Part shown: one piece after another, positions 26,520-33,929 of the stretch
Layout: each line of letters starts with the position of its first letter
Position numbering within the stretch: position 1 is the stretch's first letter
Assembly (NCBI GenBank): GCA_903821635.1
Contig: CAIJLV010000110.1
Location: 1 to 39,773, forward strand
Length of the DNA stretch: 39,773 nt
Reading direction: 5' to 3'
Origin: an uncultured Verrucomicrobiota bacterium
GTDB taxonomy: Bacteria > Verrucomicrobiota > Verrucomicrobiia > Limisphaerales > UBA9464
Made by a program: the position numbers and the translations under genes
Notes under the pieces: model-generated
Databases searched by the model: none
Seen by the model: the letters and a program-made list of their open reading frames with translations, nothing else
Told to the model about the DNA's origin: nothing

Positions 26520-28058
26520 TTATTTCACCTGCAAGGCCAGCAGTTGCGTCATTGTGCCGACGTAGAGCACGCCATTGGCGGCCACCGGCGTGGCGCTGAT
26601 GGGCGCCCCGAGTTCAATTCGATGGAGTAACTTCTTCTCGCGGCTCAGCGCAAAAACCCAGAAGTCACCGCGCCGCGTGCCGACATACACCTTGCCGTCA
26701 GCGACCAAGGCCGACCCCCACACTTCGCCGCCGAGCTCCTGCGTCCACAAGGCTTCACCGGTTCGGGCATCGACACAGTGAAATCCGCGCATCGAGTCCG
26801 CCACGAACACCATGCCCCCGGCCACTGCGGGGGTGGACATCGTGTGCCGGCCAAGTTTGTAGGACCACTTCCGGCGGGCCGCCGGGGTCGGGCCGCTGCC
26901 CTGCGGGTCCACACAATGCAGCCAAGCTTCATGCTTGCCCCAGAACCAGTCGCCGCCGCCGGCGAGGTAGAGGAGTCCGTCCTCTACCACGGGCATGCCG
27001 TAGATGTTGCTCGGACTGGTGGCGCGGTTGCCGTTGAAGCGATGGACTTCGTCCTTGGGCGCCTCCGGGTCGGGATCATAGCTCCACACCGACTTCAGCC
27101 GGCGGATCTGGCCCAAGGATTCTTCACGGGCCGCTGCTTCGTAGGCGAGCGGTTCGAAGCCGTAGAGAATCCCGTCGCCCCCGGCAAAGAACAGGCGTTC
27201 GCGGCCTTCAATGCGGGCGAGCGCGGGCGACGACCAAGTGCAGTGAAAAATGCGCGGAGCCAAACCGAGTCCATCCTGGGCGAGGTAGCGGCCGGTGCGT
27301 TTGTCGAGGACGACCAAGCTGGGCGCCGCGGGTGTGCGAATCTTTTTGTGCGTGTGGTCCACGCCGGTGCCGGTGTTGAGGTAAAGGTGGTCGCCGTGGA
27401 TCAGAATCGAGCTGTGGGCGGCGTCGTGGGACCAGATGCCGGCCTGCGCCGTCAGGTCGAATTGCCACAGGATGTCGGCATCCAGCGGTCCGACCGACAG
27501 CGGTTGGGCGGGCGCATTGGTCCCGCGGGGGCTCATGTAGGCACCCTCGGCGCGAAACGGTCCGTCGTTGCCGTTGGCCAAAGCGTGGACGTCTAGGCAG
27601 AGCACCACCCCACGGTTATCCACGACATAAACCCGGTCGCCTTCGACGGTCGCCGGGGACGACAAGCCGCTCTTCGGCCAATCGTGGAAGATGTCCTCCT
27701 CGCGCTTGGGCACGACGAGCTGCCAGAGCAGGCGCCCATCCTGTTCGTCGAGACACAGCAGCACTCCGCGGTCGCCCTGATGTTTGGGGTCGCGCGGCTC
27801 TTCATTATTGGTGCCAAGGTAAACCCGGCCGCCCGCAATCACCGGCGTGGAGTGCGATTCGGAACCCAGCTTCGCAACCCACTTCACGTTCTCCCCCGAT
27901 TTCGGATCAAACCGGTCCGGCAAACCGCGCTCCGTTGAAACCATATTCCGGCCCCACGCCTGACCATACTGGGGCTGGTCCGCCGCGCGGGCCGTCAACC
28001 CGCCGGCCAGCGGGCCGACAACAACCAGGCCGAAAATGCAAAACCAAGAGACTCTCAT
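26520..28058 (-). CDS. Exported PQQ-binding-like beta-propeller repeat protein
   Basis: 512 residues from the ATG at 28058 (MRVSWFCIF). The frame is open to 28679, but that extension runs antisense through the start of livH. A signal peptide (FCIFGLVVVGPLAGGLTARA) precedes seven or so propeller blades with the typical pattern of a short VYLGT- or VYVVD-type strand and a (L/G)LCLD...G(R/E)LLW turn, for example GVLLCLDEQDGRLLWQL, FHCVDARTGEALWTQEL and GKVYVGTRRGDFWVFAL. Proteins of this form (PQQ_2 repeats) are periplasmic; many do not bind PQQ, and no alcohol-dehydrogenase active-site motif was seen. Related proteins are often fused to or next to sugar-related enzymes. It is convergent with bioD and divergent from livH. 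Confidence 0.85.
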   Translation of the reverse strand: MRVSWFCIFGLVVVGPLAGGLTARAADQPQYGQAWGRNMVSTERGLPDRFDPKSGENVKWVAKLGSESHSTPVIAGGRVYLGTNNEEPRDPKHQGDRGVLLCLDEQDGRLLWQLVVPKREEDIFHDWPKSGLSSPATVEGDRVYVVDNRGVVLCLDVHALANGNDGPFRAEGAYMSPRGTNAPAQPLSVGPLDADILWQFDLTAQAGIWSHDAAHSSILIHGDHLYLNTGTGVDHTHKKIRTPAAPSLVVLDKRTGRYLAQDGLGLAPRIFHCTWSSPALARIEGRERLFFAGGDGILYGFEPLAYEAAAREESLGQIRRLKSVWSYDPDPEAPKDEVHRFNGNRATSPSNIYGMPVVEDGLLYLAGGGDWFWGKHEAWLHCVDPQGSGPTPAARRKWSYKLGRHTMSTPAVAGGMVFVADSMRGFHCVDARTGEALWTQELGGEVWGSALVADGKVYVGTRRGDFWVFALSREKKLLHRIELGAPISATPVAANGVLYVGTMTQLLALQVK

Positions 28059-28202
28059 GTGCTTGTGCCCGCCAGCTTCAGCCAAGCCGACCAGCAATGG
28101 CACGGAGGAAAAATGGGGGCACCCTAAAACCCTCAGTCGGCGTTTCCCGGCAAGCCCCGGTTGCCTCGCGGCCGGCTTTGCTGTCACCGTCGCCAAGCAG
28201 CG

Positions 28203-29174
28203 ATGGAATTCGCACAACAACTCCTCAACGGCATTTCGCTGGGTGCCATCTATGCCCTGATCGCGCTGGGCTACACGATGGTTTATGGAGTCCTGCGCTT
28301 CATCAACTTTGCCCACAGCGACGTCTTCATGCTCGGCGCTTATGCCGGCCTGACGCTCGCGCCACGGTTCGGCGGGGACACCTTTGCCGGTGGTCTGGCC
28401 GTGCTGGTCGGGGCCATGGCAGTGACCGCTACGCTCGGCGTCATCATCGAAAAAGTGGCCTACCGGCCGTTGCGGGGCCGCTCCACGCTCACAGTGCTCA
28501 TCACCGCCATCGGCGTGTCGCTGCTGATCCAAAACGTCGCCCAAAATTCGAAACTCGGCTTCGGCCCCAATCCAAAGGCGTTTCCCGCCGTGTTCCCCCA
28601 GAAAACCTTCACGTGGGAGGTTGTTCCCGCCACGACCAACCTTGTGGCCAAAACGCCCGGCACCGAACCGACGGCCCAAATCACGCCCGCAAAAACCTTG
28701 AGCGTGAACACCAATCAGGTGGCCGTGCTGTTCGTCTCGCTAGCCCTGCTCGCCTCCCTGCACTGGATCGTCAACCACACCAAGATCGGCACGGCGATGC
28801 GCGCCGTTTCGTTCAACGCCACCGCGGCGGCGCTCGTCGGCATCAACAATGATCGAGTCATCTCGTTCACCTTCGCGCTCGGCTCCGCGCTGGCCGGCGC
28901 CGGCGGCATCCTCTACGCGATGAATTACCCAACCATCGACCCGCTCATGGGCACACTGCCGGGGCTCAAGGCGTTCGTCGCGGCCGTGCTCGGCGGCATC
29001 GGCAACCTGCCCGGCGCAGCCCTTGGCGGCCTGCTGATTGGCCTCATGGAGACCTTCGTGAAGGGTAGCCGCTGGTCCACCTACTCCGATGCCATCGCCT
29101 TCGCGATCTTGATCCTGATCCTGCTCTTCCGCCCGGCGGGGTTGCTGGGGAAACTGCGGGTGGAGAAGGTGTGA
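28203..29174 (+). CDS. livH: Branched-chain amino acid ABC transporter permease LivH
   Basis: 323 residues from the ATG at 28203 (MEFAQQLLNGISLGAIYALIALGY), preferred over an upstream ATG at 28161. About eight membrane helices are present. The N-terminal motif LIALGYTMVYGVLRFINFAHSDVFMLGAY and the C-terminal GLKAFVAAVLGGIGNLPGAALGGLLIGLME are strongly LivH-like. It forms one half of the inner-membrane channel for leucine, isoleucine, valine or related substrates (the family also covers urea and short amides). The loop at about residues 120-165 is longer than in E. coli LivH and rich in Pro/Thr. It is the first gene of a livHMGF operon, with a palindromic cassette between it and livM. Confidence 0.92.
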   Translation: MEFAQQLLNGISLGAIYALIALGYTMVYGVLRFINFAHSDVFMLGAYAGLTLAPRFGGDTFAGGLAVLVGAMAVTATLGVIIEKVAYRPLRGRSTLTVLITAIGVSLLIQNVAQNSKLGFGPNPKAFPAVFPQKTFTWEVVPATTNLVAKTPGTEPTAQITPAKTLSVNTNQVAVLFVSLALLASLHWIVNHTKIGTAMRAVSFNATAAALVGINNDRVISFTFALGSALAGAGGILYAMNYPTIDPLMGTLPGLKAFVAAVLGGIGNLPGAALGGLLIGLMETFVKGSRWSTYSDAIAFAILILILLFRPAGLLGKLRVEKV

Positions 29175-29183
29175 TGAAAGATA

Positions 29184-29211
29184 CTGGATGCTGGATGCCT
29201 GATGCTGGATG
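29184..29211 (+). repeat. Left heptamer array of the cassette
   Basis: Four tandem heptamers: CTGGATG, CTGGATG, CCTGATG, CTGGATG. It starts 10 bases after the livH stop codon. Confidence 0.9.
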
Positions 29212-29248
29212 ACGCGCCTGAAGTTGAACCCCATGCAAGACCACGACC

Positions 29249-29626
29249 ATGAGCTATCGGAACCTGGAAGTGTGGAGGCTCGCCCGATCGTTGGCGGTCG
29301 ACATTCACAAGCTGACGCTGACCAAGCTGCCGAAGTTCGAGATGTTCGAGACCGGCAGCCAGATCCGTCGCTCAGCGAAGTCGGTTCGCGCCAACATCGT
29401 CGAGGGCTATGGGCGCCGAATCTACAAGGCCGAGTTCGTGAAGCATCTGGTTTACGCTCTGGCCTCGTGCGACGAGACCATCGACCACTTGGAGGAGTTG
29501 TTCGATACCGGGTCGCTCACCGACGAGATTTTGTTCAAGGACCTCCAGGCACGGCTCAACATCTTGGGCAAGAAGCTGAACTTCTTCCTGCAAAGCGCGG
29601 ATGCGAACCACCGCTCACCGAAATGA
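29249..29626 (+). CDS. Four-helix-bundle protein, 23S rRNA intervening-sequence (IVP/S23) family
   Basis: 125 residues from the ATG at 29249. The sequence follows the S23/IVP family (PF05635/TIGR02436 type): [19 protein letters not shown], then [22 protein letters not shown], then [20 protein letters not shown] and a long last helix ([11 protein letters not shown]). Basic and helical, it should form a four-helix bundle that multimerises. Family members are found in rRNA intervening sequences and, as Avd, in diversity-generating retroelements, where they bind nucleic acid or a reverse transcriptase; their function elsewhere is unknown. Here it lies between livH and livM on the same strand, bracketed by inverted heptamer arrays. 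No reverse transcriptase or rRNA is in the window. It is not expected to belong to the transporter. Confidence 0.92.
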   Translation: MSYRNLEVWRLARSLAVDIHKLTLTKLPKFEMFETGSQIRRSAKSVRANIVEGYGRRIYKAEFVKHLVYALASCDETIDHLEELFDTGSLTDEILFKDLQARLNILGKKLNFFLQSADANHRSPK

Positions 29627-29632
29627 CGGCTC

Positions 29633-29667
29633 CATCCAGCATCCAGCAACCGGCATCCAGCATCTGA
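29633..29667 (+). repeat. Right heptamer array of the cassette (inverse of the left)
   Basis: Heptamers CATCCAG, CATCCAG, CAACCGG, CATCCAG, CATCTGA, the reverse complement of the left array with a matching variant unit in the same relative place. It ends three bases before the livM start codon. Confidence 0.9.
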
Positions 29668-29670
29668 GCC

Positions 29671-30609
29671 ATGCCCCCAAAATCCCAGCTCTACCTCTTC
29701 GCCGCGCTGCTCGTCGCCGCCGTCGCGTCGGCGTTCTCGGGGCGCATGGACCCCTACTTCCTCGACGTCGCGTTGGGCGTCGGCATCAGCCTCGTGCTGG
29801 CGGCCAGCCTCAACCTGATCAATGGCTTCACCGGGCAGTTCTCGCTTGGGCACGCCGGGTTCATGGCCGTGGGCGCTTACACGTCCGCCATGGTGACGAC
29901 CGTGCTCGGCCCCCAGCTCGGCGCCTCGGCGGCGGTGCTCCAATGGGCCGTGTTTCCCGCGAGCCTGATTCTCGGAGGGTTACTGGCGGCGCTGGCCGGA
30001 CTCGCCGTGGGCGCACCATCGCTGCGCCTCAAGGGTGATTACCTCGCCATCGTCACGCTCGGCTTCGGCGAGATCATCCGCGTGATCCTGCAAAACGTGG
30101 AGGCCGTCGGCGGCGCCCGTGGGCTCGTGGGTGTGCCCAATTACACCAACCTGTTTTGGACCTTCGGCGGCGCGGCGGTGACAGTTTACGTCGTCTGGGG
30201 CCTGCTCAATTCAACTTACGGCCGCGGCTTCCTCGCAGTGGCCGACGACGAGGTGGCCGCCGAGGCCATGGGCCTAAACACCACGCGCTACAAAATCACC
30301 GCCTTCGCCGTCGGCTCTTTCTTCGCGGGCGTGGCCGGCGGACTTTACGCGCACCTGAAGGGTTACCTGAACCCGTCGGGCTTCGACTTCAACAAGAGCA
30401 TCGAGATCGTCGTGATGGTGATCCTCGGCGGCATGGGCAAACACGTGGGCGTGCTCATCGCGGCCGTGTTGCTGACGGTCCTGACCGAAGTGCTGCGGAA
30501 GTTTGGTGACTACCGCATGATTCTTTATTCCGTGCTGCTCATCGTCCTGATGCTGACGCGGCCGCAGGGCCTGTTCACCTGGCCGCTGTGGAAAAGGAAG
30601 GCGGCCTAA
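29671..30609 (+). CDS. livM: Branched-chain amino acid ABC transporter permease LivM
   Basis: 312 residues, about eight to ten membrane helices. The LivM signatures NLINGFTGQFSLGHAGFMAVGAYTSA, LKGDYLAIVTLGFGEIIRVIL and the cytoplasmic coupling segment VADDEVAAEAMGLNTTRYKI are present, with KSIEIVVMVILGGMGKHVG near the C-terminus. It pairs with LivH as the second channel half. The start ATG at 29671 is preceded by only three bases before the inverted heptamer array, so no Shine-Dalgarno sequence is available unless the array itself serves. The livG start follows one base after the livM stop. Confidence 0.92.
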   Translation: MPPKSQLYLFAALLVAAVASAFSGRMDPYFLDVALGVGISLVLAASLNLINGFTGQFSLGHAGFMAVGAYTSAMVTTVLGPQLGASAAVLQWAVFPASLILGGLLAALAGLAVGAPSLRLKGDYLAIVTLGFGEIIRVILQNVEAVGGARGLVGVPNYTNLFWTFGGAAVTVYVVWGLLNSTYGRGFLAVADDEVAAEAMGLNTTRYKITAFAVGSFFAGVAGGLYAHLKGYLNPSGFDFNKSIEIVVMVILGGMGKHVGVLIAAVLLTVLTEVLRKFGDYRMILYSVLLIVLMLTRPQGLFTWPLWKRKAA

Positions 30610-30610
30610 G

Positions 30611-31387
30611 ATGCCTCTGCCTCCGCTCCTCCAACTCGCCAACGTCACGATCCGTTTCGGCGGGCTCACGGCCGTTTCGGAAGTTTCCGCCACGGTAAAC
30701 GAACGCGAACTGGTTGGGCTCATCGGACCGAATGGCGCGGGCAAGACGACGCTGTTTAACATGGTCACCGGCGTCTATCAGCCGACCGAGGGGGAAATCC
30801 GGTTCGCGGGCGAGCCGACCGCCGGGTTGAAACCGTTCGCGATCACCCAGCGCGGCATCGCCCGCACGTTCCAGAACATCCGCCTGTTCCCCAGCCTGAC
30901 CGTCTTCGACAACGTCCGCGTGGCCTTCCACCTGCACCTCGCCCACGACGCGGTGCATTCGCTCACGCGCGGACCCAAGTTCCAGCGCGAGGAGGTGGAA
31001 CTGCGCGAGCGCACCCGGGAATTGCTCAGCATCTTCAGCCTCGAACGCGTGCAGGACGAACCCGCCAAGAGCTTGCCCTACGGCGACCAACGCCGGCTGG
31101 AGATCATCCGCGCCCTCGCCACCCGACCCAAGCTGCTGCTGCTTGATGAACCCGCCGCCGGCATGAACCCCGCCGAGAAGGTCGAGCTGATGAAGCTGAT
31201 CCAGTTCATCCAGGAGAAGTTCCAACTCGCCATCCTGCTGGTGGAACATGACATGAAAGTCGTCATGGGTATCTGCCAGCGCATCCACGTGCTCGAATAC
31301 GGCCGCAAGATCGCCGAAGGCACGCCGGCCGAGATCCGGGCCAACCCGGCGGTGATCGCGGCCTACCTCGGAAAGGAACACGCGTGA
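30611..31387 (+). CDS. livG: Branched-chain amino acid ABC transporter ATP-binding protein LivG
   Basis: 258 residues. Walker A GPNGAGKTT (39-47), ABC signature LPYGDQRR (155-162, the usual LivG variant of LSGGQ), Walker B LLLLDEP (175-181), then AAGMNPAEK and the switch His (LLVEHDMKVV). The LivG-type C-terminal region (YGRKIAEGTPAEIRANPAVIAAYLG) completes it. It hydrolyses ATP on the inner face of the membrane as a heterodimer with LivF. A nested inverted-repeat element separates it from livF. Confidence 0.94.
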   Translation: MPLPPLLQLANVTIRFGGLTAVSEVSATVNERELVGLIGPNGAGKTTLFNMVTGVYQPTEGEIRFAGEPTAGLKPFAITQRGIARTFQNIRLFPSLTVFDNVRVAFHLHLAHDAVHSLTRGPKFQREEVELRERTRELLSIFSLERVQDEPAKSLPYGDQRRLEIIRALATRPKLLLLDEPAAGMNPAEKVELMKLIQFIQEKFQLAILLVEHDMKVVMGICQRIHVLEYGRKIAEGTPAEIRANPAVIAAYLGKEHA

Positions 31388-31392
31388 AGATG

Positions 31393-31543
31393 AACAGCGA
31401 AGACGCGCCGGCGCGAAGACCGGAGGAAGGCAGCGGGCTAATCTGGAAAGCAGGAAAGCAGGAAAAGTCCTGTCTTCTTCCTGCCTTCCTGCTTTCCAAA
31501 TTCAAAGTCAGCGCCGCCTTCGCGTCTTCGCGCCTTCGCTGTT
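31393..31543 (+). repeat. Nested inverted-repeat element between livG and livF
   Basis: Inner arms: GGAAAGCAGGAAAGCAGGAA at 31445-31464 is complementary to 31478-31497 with one mismatch, and the match extends to about 25 bases (31440-31464 with 31478-31502) around a 13-base loop. Outer arms: AACAGCGAAGACGCG at 31393-31407 is complementary to 31529-31543 with one mismatch. The whole 151 bases can fold as one long hairpin and fill the 161-base gap. No ORF is inside. It looks like a dispersed palindromic repeat, not a terminator, as no U-tract follows. Confidence 0.85.
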
Positions 31544-31548
31544 AACCC

Positions 31549-32256
31549 ATGCTCGAAGTCTCCCAACTCACGGTCAACTACGGCGCCATCACGGCGTTGC
31601 ACGATGTTTCGCTGCGCGTGGACAAGGGCGAGATCGTCACGCTCATCGGGGGCAACGGCGCCGGCAAGACCACCACGCTCCGCGCCATCTCCGGCATGGT
31701 AAAGCCCAAGGCCGGCGAAATCCGCTACGAAGGCCGGGCCATCACCGGCCTGCCCGCGCACAAGCTGGTCGGGATGGGCCTCGCACATTCGCCGGAGGGC
31801 CGAATGGTCTTCGCCAACCTGACCGTGCGCGAGAATCTCCAGATGGGCGCCTACCTCCAGCGCGACCAGGCCGTGATTGCCCGCGAGGAGGAGTTCGTCT
31901 TCACCATGTTCCCGCGGCTCAAGGAACGGGAAGCCCAGCTGGCGGGCACGCTTTCCGGCGGCGAACAGCAGATGCTCGCCATCGGTCGCGCGCTGATGAG
32001 CCAGCCCCGCTGCCTGCTGCTGGACGAACCGTCGCTCGGCATCGCGCCGCTGTTGGTAAAGCTGATCTTCGAGAAGATCGTCGAGCTGAACCGCGTGCGC
32101 GGCCTGACGATCCTGCTGGTCGAGCAGAACGCGAACCTCGCGCTGGAGATTTCCCACCGCGGCTACGTGCTCGAAACCGGCCGTATCATCCTCGCCGACC
32201 AGGCCGCAACGCTGCGGGCCGATCCGAAGGTGCGCGAGGCGTATCTGGGCGGATGA
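31549..32256 (+). CDS. livF: Branched-chain amino acid ABC transporter ATP-binding protein LivF
   Basis: 235 residues. Walker A GGNGAGKTT (34-42), ABC signature LSGGEQQ (135-141), Walker B LLLDEP (156-161) and the LivF-typical SLGIAPLLV plus VEQNANLALEISHRGYVLETG. It is the partner ATPase of LivG. It is the last liv gene, and no periplasmic substrate-binding protein (LivJ/LivK) is encoded in the window. A perfect 20-base palindrome begins directly after the stop. Confidence 0.94.
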   Translation: MLEVSQLTVNYGAITALHDVSLRVDKGEIVTLIGGNGAGKTTTLRAISGMVKPKAGEIRYEGRAITGLPAHKLVGMGLAHSPEGRMVFANLTVRENLQMGAYLQRDQAVIAREEEFVFTMFPRLKEREAQLAGTLSGGEQQMLAIGRALMSQPRCLLLDEPSLGIAPLLVKLIFEKIVELNRVRGLTILLVEQNANLALEISHRGYVLETGRIILADQAATLRADPKVREAYLGG

Positions 32257-32321
32257 CGGAGCGCGGACGGTCACGTTTGCATTCACTCGTCGCTCACGCG
32301 GACGTGACCGTCCGCGCTCCG
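32257..32321 (+). repeat. Perfect 20-base inverted repeat after livF
   Basis: CGGAGCGCGGACGGTCACGT at 32257-32276 is the exact reverse complement of 32302-32321, with a 25-base spacer. The first arm begins on the base after the livF stop codon. The right arm can also fold on itself (CGCGGACG, TGAC loop, CGTCCGCG at 32297-32316). No U-tract follows, so a Rho-independent terminator is unlikely. Confidence 0.9.
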
Positions 32322-32379
32322 GTAACTCATTGGAAACTCCCCGCTGCCATCCCATCGCCGGTTCGGTTCACATTCCGCC

Positions 32380-33165
32380 ATGCCCTACCTGCTGGTTCAA
32401 CGCTCACTGACGCCACCGGAGATCGAGCCGGTGCAACGCGCCTTCCAAACCACGGGCATCTTCCACGCGCTGGATGCCGTCAGCTTCGTGAAGGACGCCT
32501 TCGGGGTGCTGGCCAAGGGGCTGAACGATTACCAAGCTCAACAACTCCAGAACGCGCTTGCCGTCCAGGGTGTCGAGGTGGAGGTGGTGGAGGAAACCGA
32601 GTGGCCCACGCTGCCGGCCGCCAAACGCATCGTCCGGGCCTCGTGCTGGGCGGAGGGGTTTGCGCCGTGGGACCCGCTCGGCCGCGAACTGCACGTCCCG
32701 TGGGACCAGGTGGTGGTGGTGAGCGCGGGTATGGTGCAGGAGGTCGAGTTCGGGAAACGGGTGACCGCTTCATTGACCACAGGAATGACCCGCTTCGACA
32801 ATGGAGATGACGTGAAATTGACCAACGAGTTGACCTTCAAGGGCGAGGAGCGCAACTGGCGTTGGGCCGCCGAAGTCATCCTGGCCGGCGGACTTCGCTT
32901 CATCTGGCAGGCGCACGAGTTCAACTACACCCACCTTGGCGACCGCGTTTCGCGCGATCCGGCCGCCAACTTCGCCCTGTTCCTCCGCGACTTGCTGTCC
33001 GCCGTCCCGCACGCGGCCCTGAACCGCGGGGCCTTCGCCCTGCGAGAAAACCAGCCGGCAACCGCCCCCCGCTATCCGACCCGGAACGCCTTCGCCGAAG
33101 AAACCGCATGGCTGCTCTGGCGTCTGCGTCAGGTAGGCCGCTACGCTCCGCCCGCCATCGCATGA
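32380..33165 (+). CDS. Protein of unknown function, paralog 1 of a tandem pair
   Basis: 261 residues, no signal peptide or membrane helix. The N-terminus is YLLVQRSLTPPEIEPVQRAF. An alpha/beta unit near residues 40-75 is followed by a strand-rich part with the motif ELHVPWDQVVVVSAG, and a second half with LTNELTFKGEERNWRWAAEV. It resembles the next gene product over its whole length in pattern (LVQ..LT, F(V/A).DA(F/Y)G.LA..L, LQN.L...VEV.VV.E, (V/I)PW...VV(S/A)AG), so the two arose by tandem duplication. No family is recognised. The stop overlaps the next start (ATGA), which implies translational coupling. It follows livF across the palindrome, and a transport link is only positional. Confidence 0.85.
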   Translation: MPYLLVQRSLTPPEIEPVQRAFQTTGIFHALDAVSFVKDAFGVLAKGLNDYQAQQLQNALAVQGVEVEVVEETEWPTLPAAKRIVRASCWAEGFAPWDPLGRELHVPWDQVVVVSAGMVQEVEFGKRVTASLTTGMTRFDNGDDVKLTNELTFKGEERNWRWAAEVILAGGLRFIWQAHEFNYTHLGDRVSRDPAANFALFLRDLLSAVPHAALNRGAFALRENQPATAPRYPTRNAFAEETAWLLWRLRQVGRYAPPAIA

Positions 33166-33836
33166 ACTACGCTCTTGTGCAGACGACTCTGACCCGACCC
33201 ACCGTCGAAGCCTTGGAGCGTGCCTTTGCCTGCGGGCGCGGACTCACCCCGGCGGATGCCCGGTTTGTCGCCGACGATGCCTACGGGTTTTTGGCGCGCG
33301 ATCTTTCCCTCGAAGACGCCCTGTTCCTGCAAAACTCCCTCGCGACCGAAGCCGTCGAAGTGCGCGTCGTGCCGGAGTCCGATTTGCCGCGGGTTCCCGA
33401 ACCCAAGCTCTTTTGTTTCGCTGAACTTGAGCCGGAAGCCTTGGTCATCTACGACCCGCTGGAACGGCCCACCCGGATTCCGTGGACCGACATCCGGGTG
33501 GTGGCCGCCGGCAATGACGGCCGGAGCTTTGGACTGGAGCTCATCGTGGGCGACGCCGAGTTGCGCTACAGCGCCACGGTGGACCGGATGCAATTCGACC
33601 GGATGCCGCATTTCTTCAGTCCGTCCGAGCCCGACAACGTGGGCGAAGCCTACCGCCAGCTCGTCGCCGAAATCGTCCATCGCTGCCAAGGCGGGGTCCC
33701 GAATCGCGCCGCCCACATCCTCGCCCAAGACAACCTGAGCGGCGACGTGACGGAAGCCATCAGCTACCCGCGTCATGGCGCCTACTTGGAAGAGCTGACT
33801 TGGCTCCTCTGGCACCAGCGACAGCCGGCGGCCTAA
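33162..33836 (+). CDS. Protein of unknown function, paralog 2 of a tandem pair
   Basis: 224 residues from the ATG at 33162, overlapping the preceding stop by four bases. It is the shorter sibling of the upstream protein: NYALVQTTLTRPTVEALERAF, an alpha/beta unit with VADDAYGFLARDLSLEDALFLQNSL and VEVRVVPESDLPRVPEPKL, then YDPLERPTRIPWTDIRVVAAG. It lacks part of the second half of paralog 1. No catalytic triad, Walker box or metal motif was seen. Both are predicted cytoplasmic. Both end in a similar tail (AYLEELTWLLWHQRQ against AFAEETAWLLWRLRQ), which may be an interaction surface. Confidence 0.85.
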   Translation: MNYALVQTTLTRPTVEALERAFACGRGLTPADARFVADDAYGFLARDLSLEDALFLQNSLATEAVEVRVVPESDLPRVPEPKLFCFAELEPEALVIYDPLERPTRIPWTDIRVVAAGNDGRSFGLELIVGDAELRYSATVDRMQFDRMPHFFSPSEPDNVGEAYRQLVAEIVHRCQGGVPNRAAHILAQDNLSGDVTEAISYPRHGAYLEELTWLLWHQRQPAA

Positions 33837-33929
33837 CCGCTCCGGCGACCTCGCCCTTCGCCGCGTTACCGGCCGACCGGTTCCGCCATCGGGCTGTCTT
33901 TGTCCGAGGGCTTGCCGCAAGCTGCGGTC

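Larger units (their letters stand above)
29184..29667 (+). mobile_element. Intervening-sequence-like cassette: inverted heptamer arrays around a four-helix-bundle gene
   Basis: A 484-base unit fills the gap between the livH stop and the livM start. It has tandem CTGGATG heptamers at its left end, their reverse complement at its right end, and one ORF of the 23S rRNA intervening-sequence protein type inside. The arms can pair to form a stem with the ORF in the loop, the same layout as IVS elements in 23S rRNA genes. The mobility call is an inference from this layout; no target-site duplication is obvious. Confidence 0.6.

Noticed and set aside
28059..28679. N-terminal extension of the PQQ-type protein
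   Set aside because: It overlaps livH in antisense, and the start at 28058 gives a signal peptide.
29184..29667. Heptamer arrays as a CRISPR array
   Set aside because: The units are 7 bases without spacers and are inverted between the two ends; no cas gene is present.
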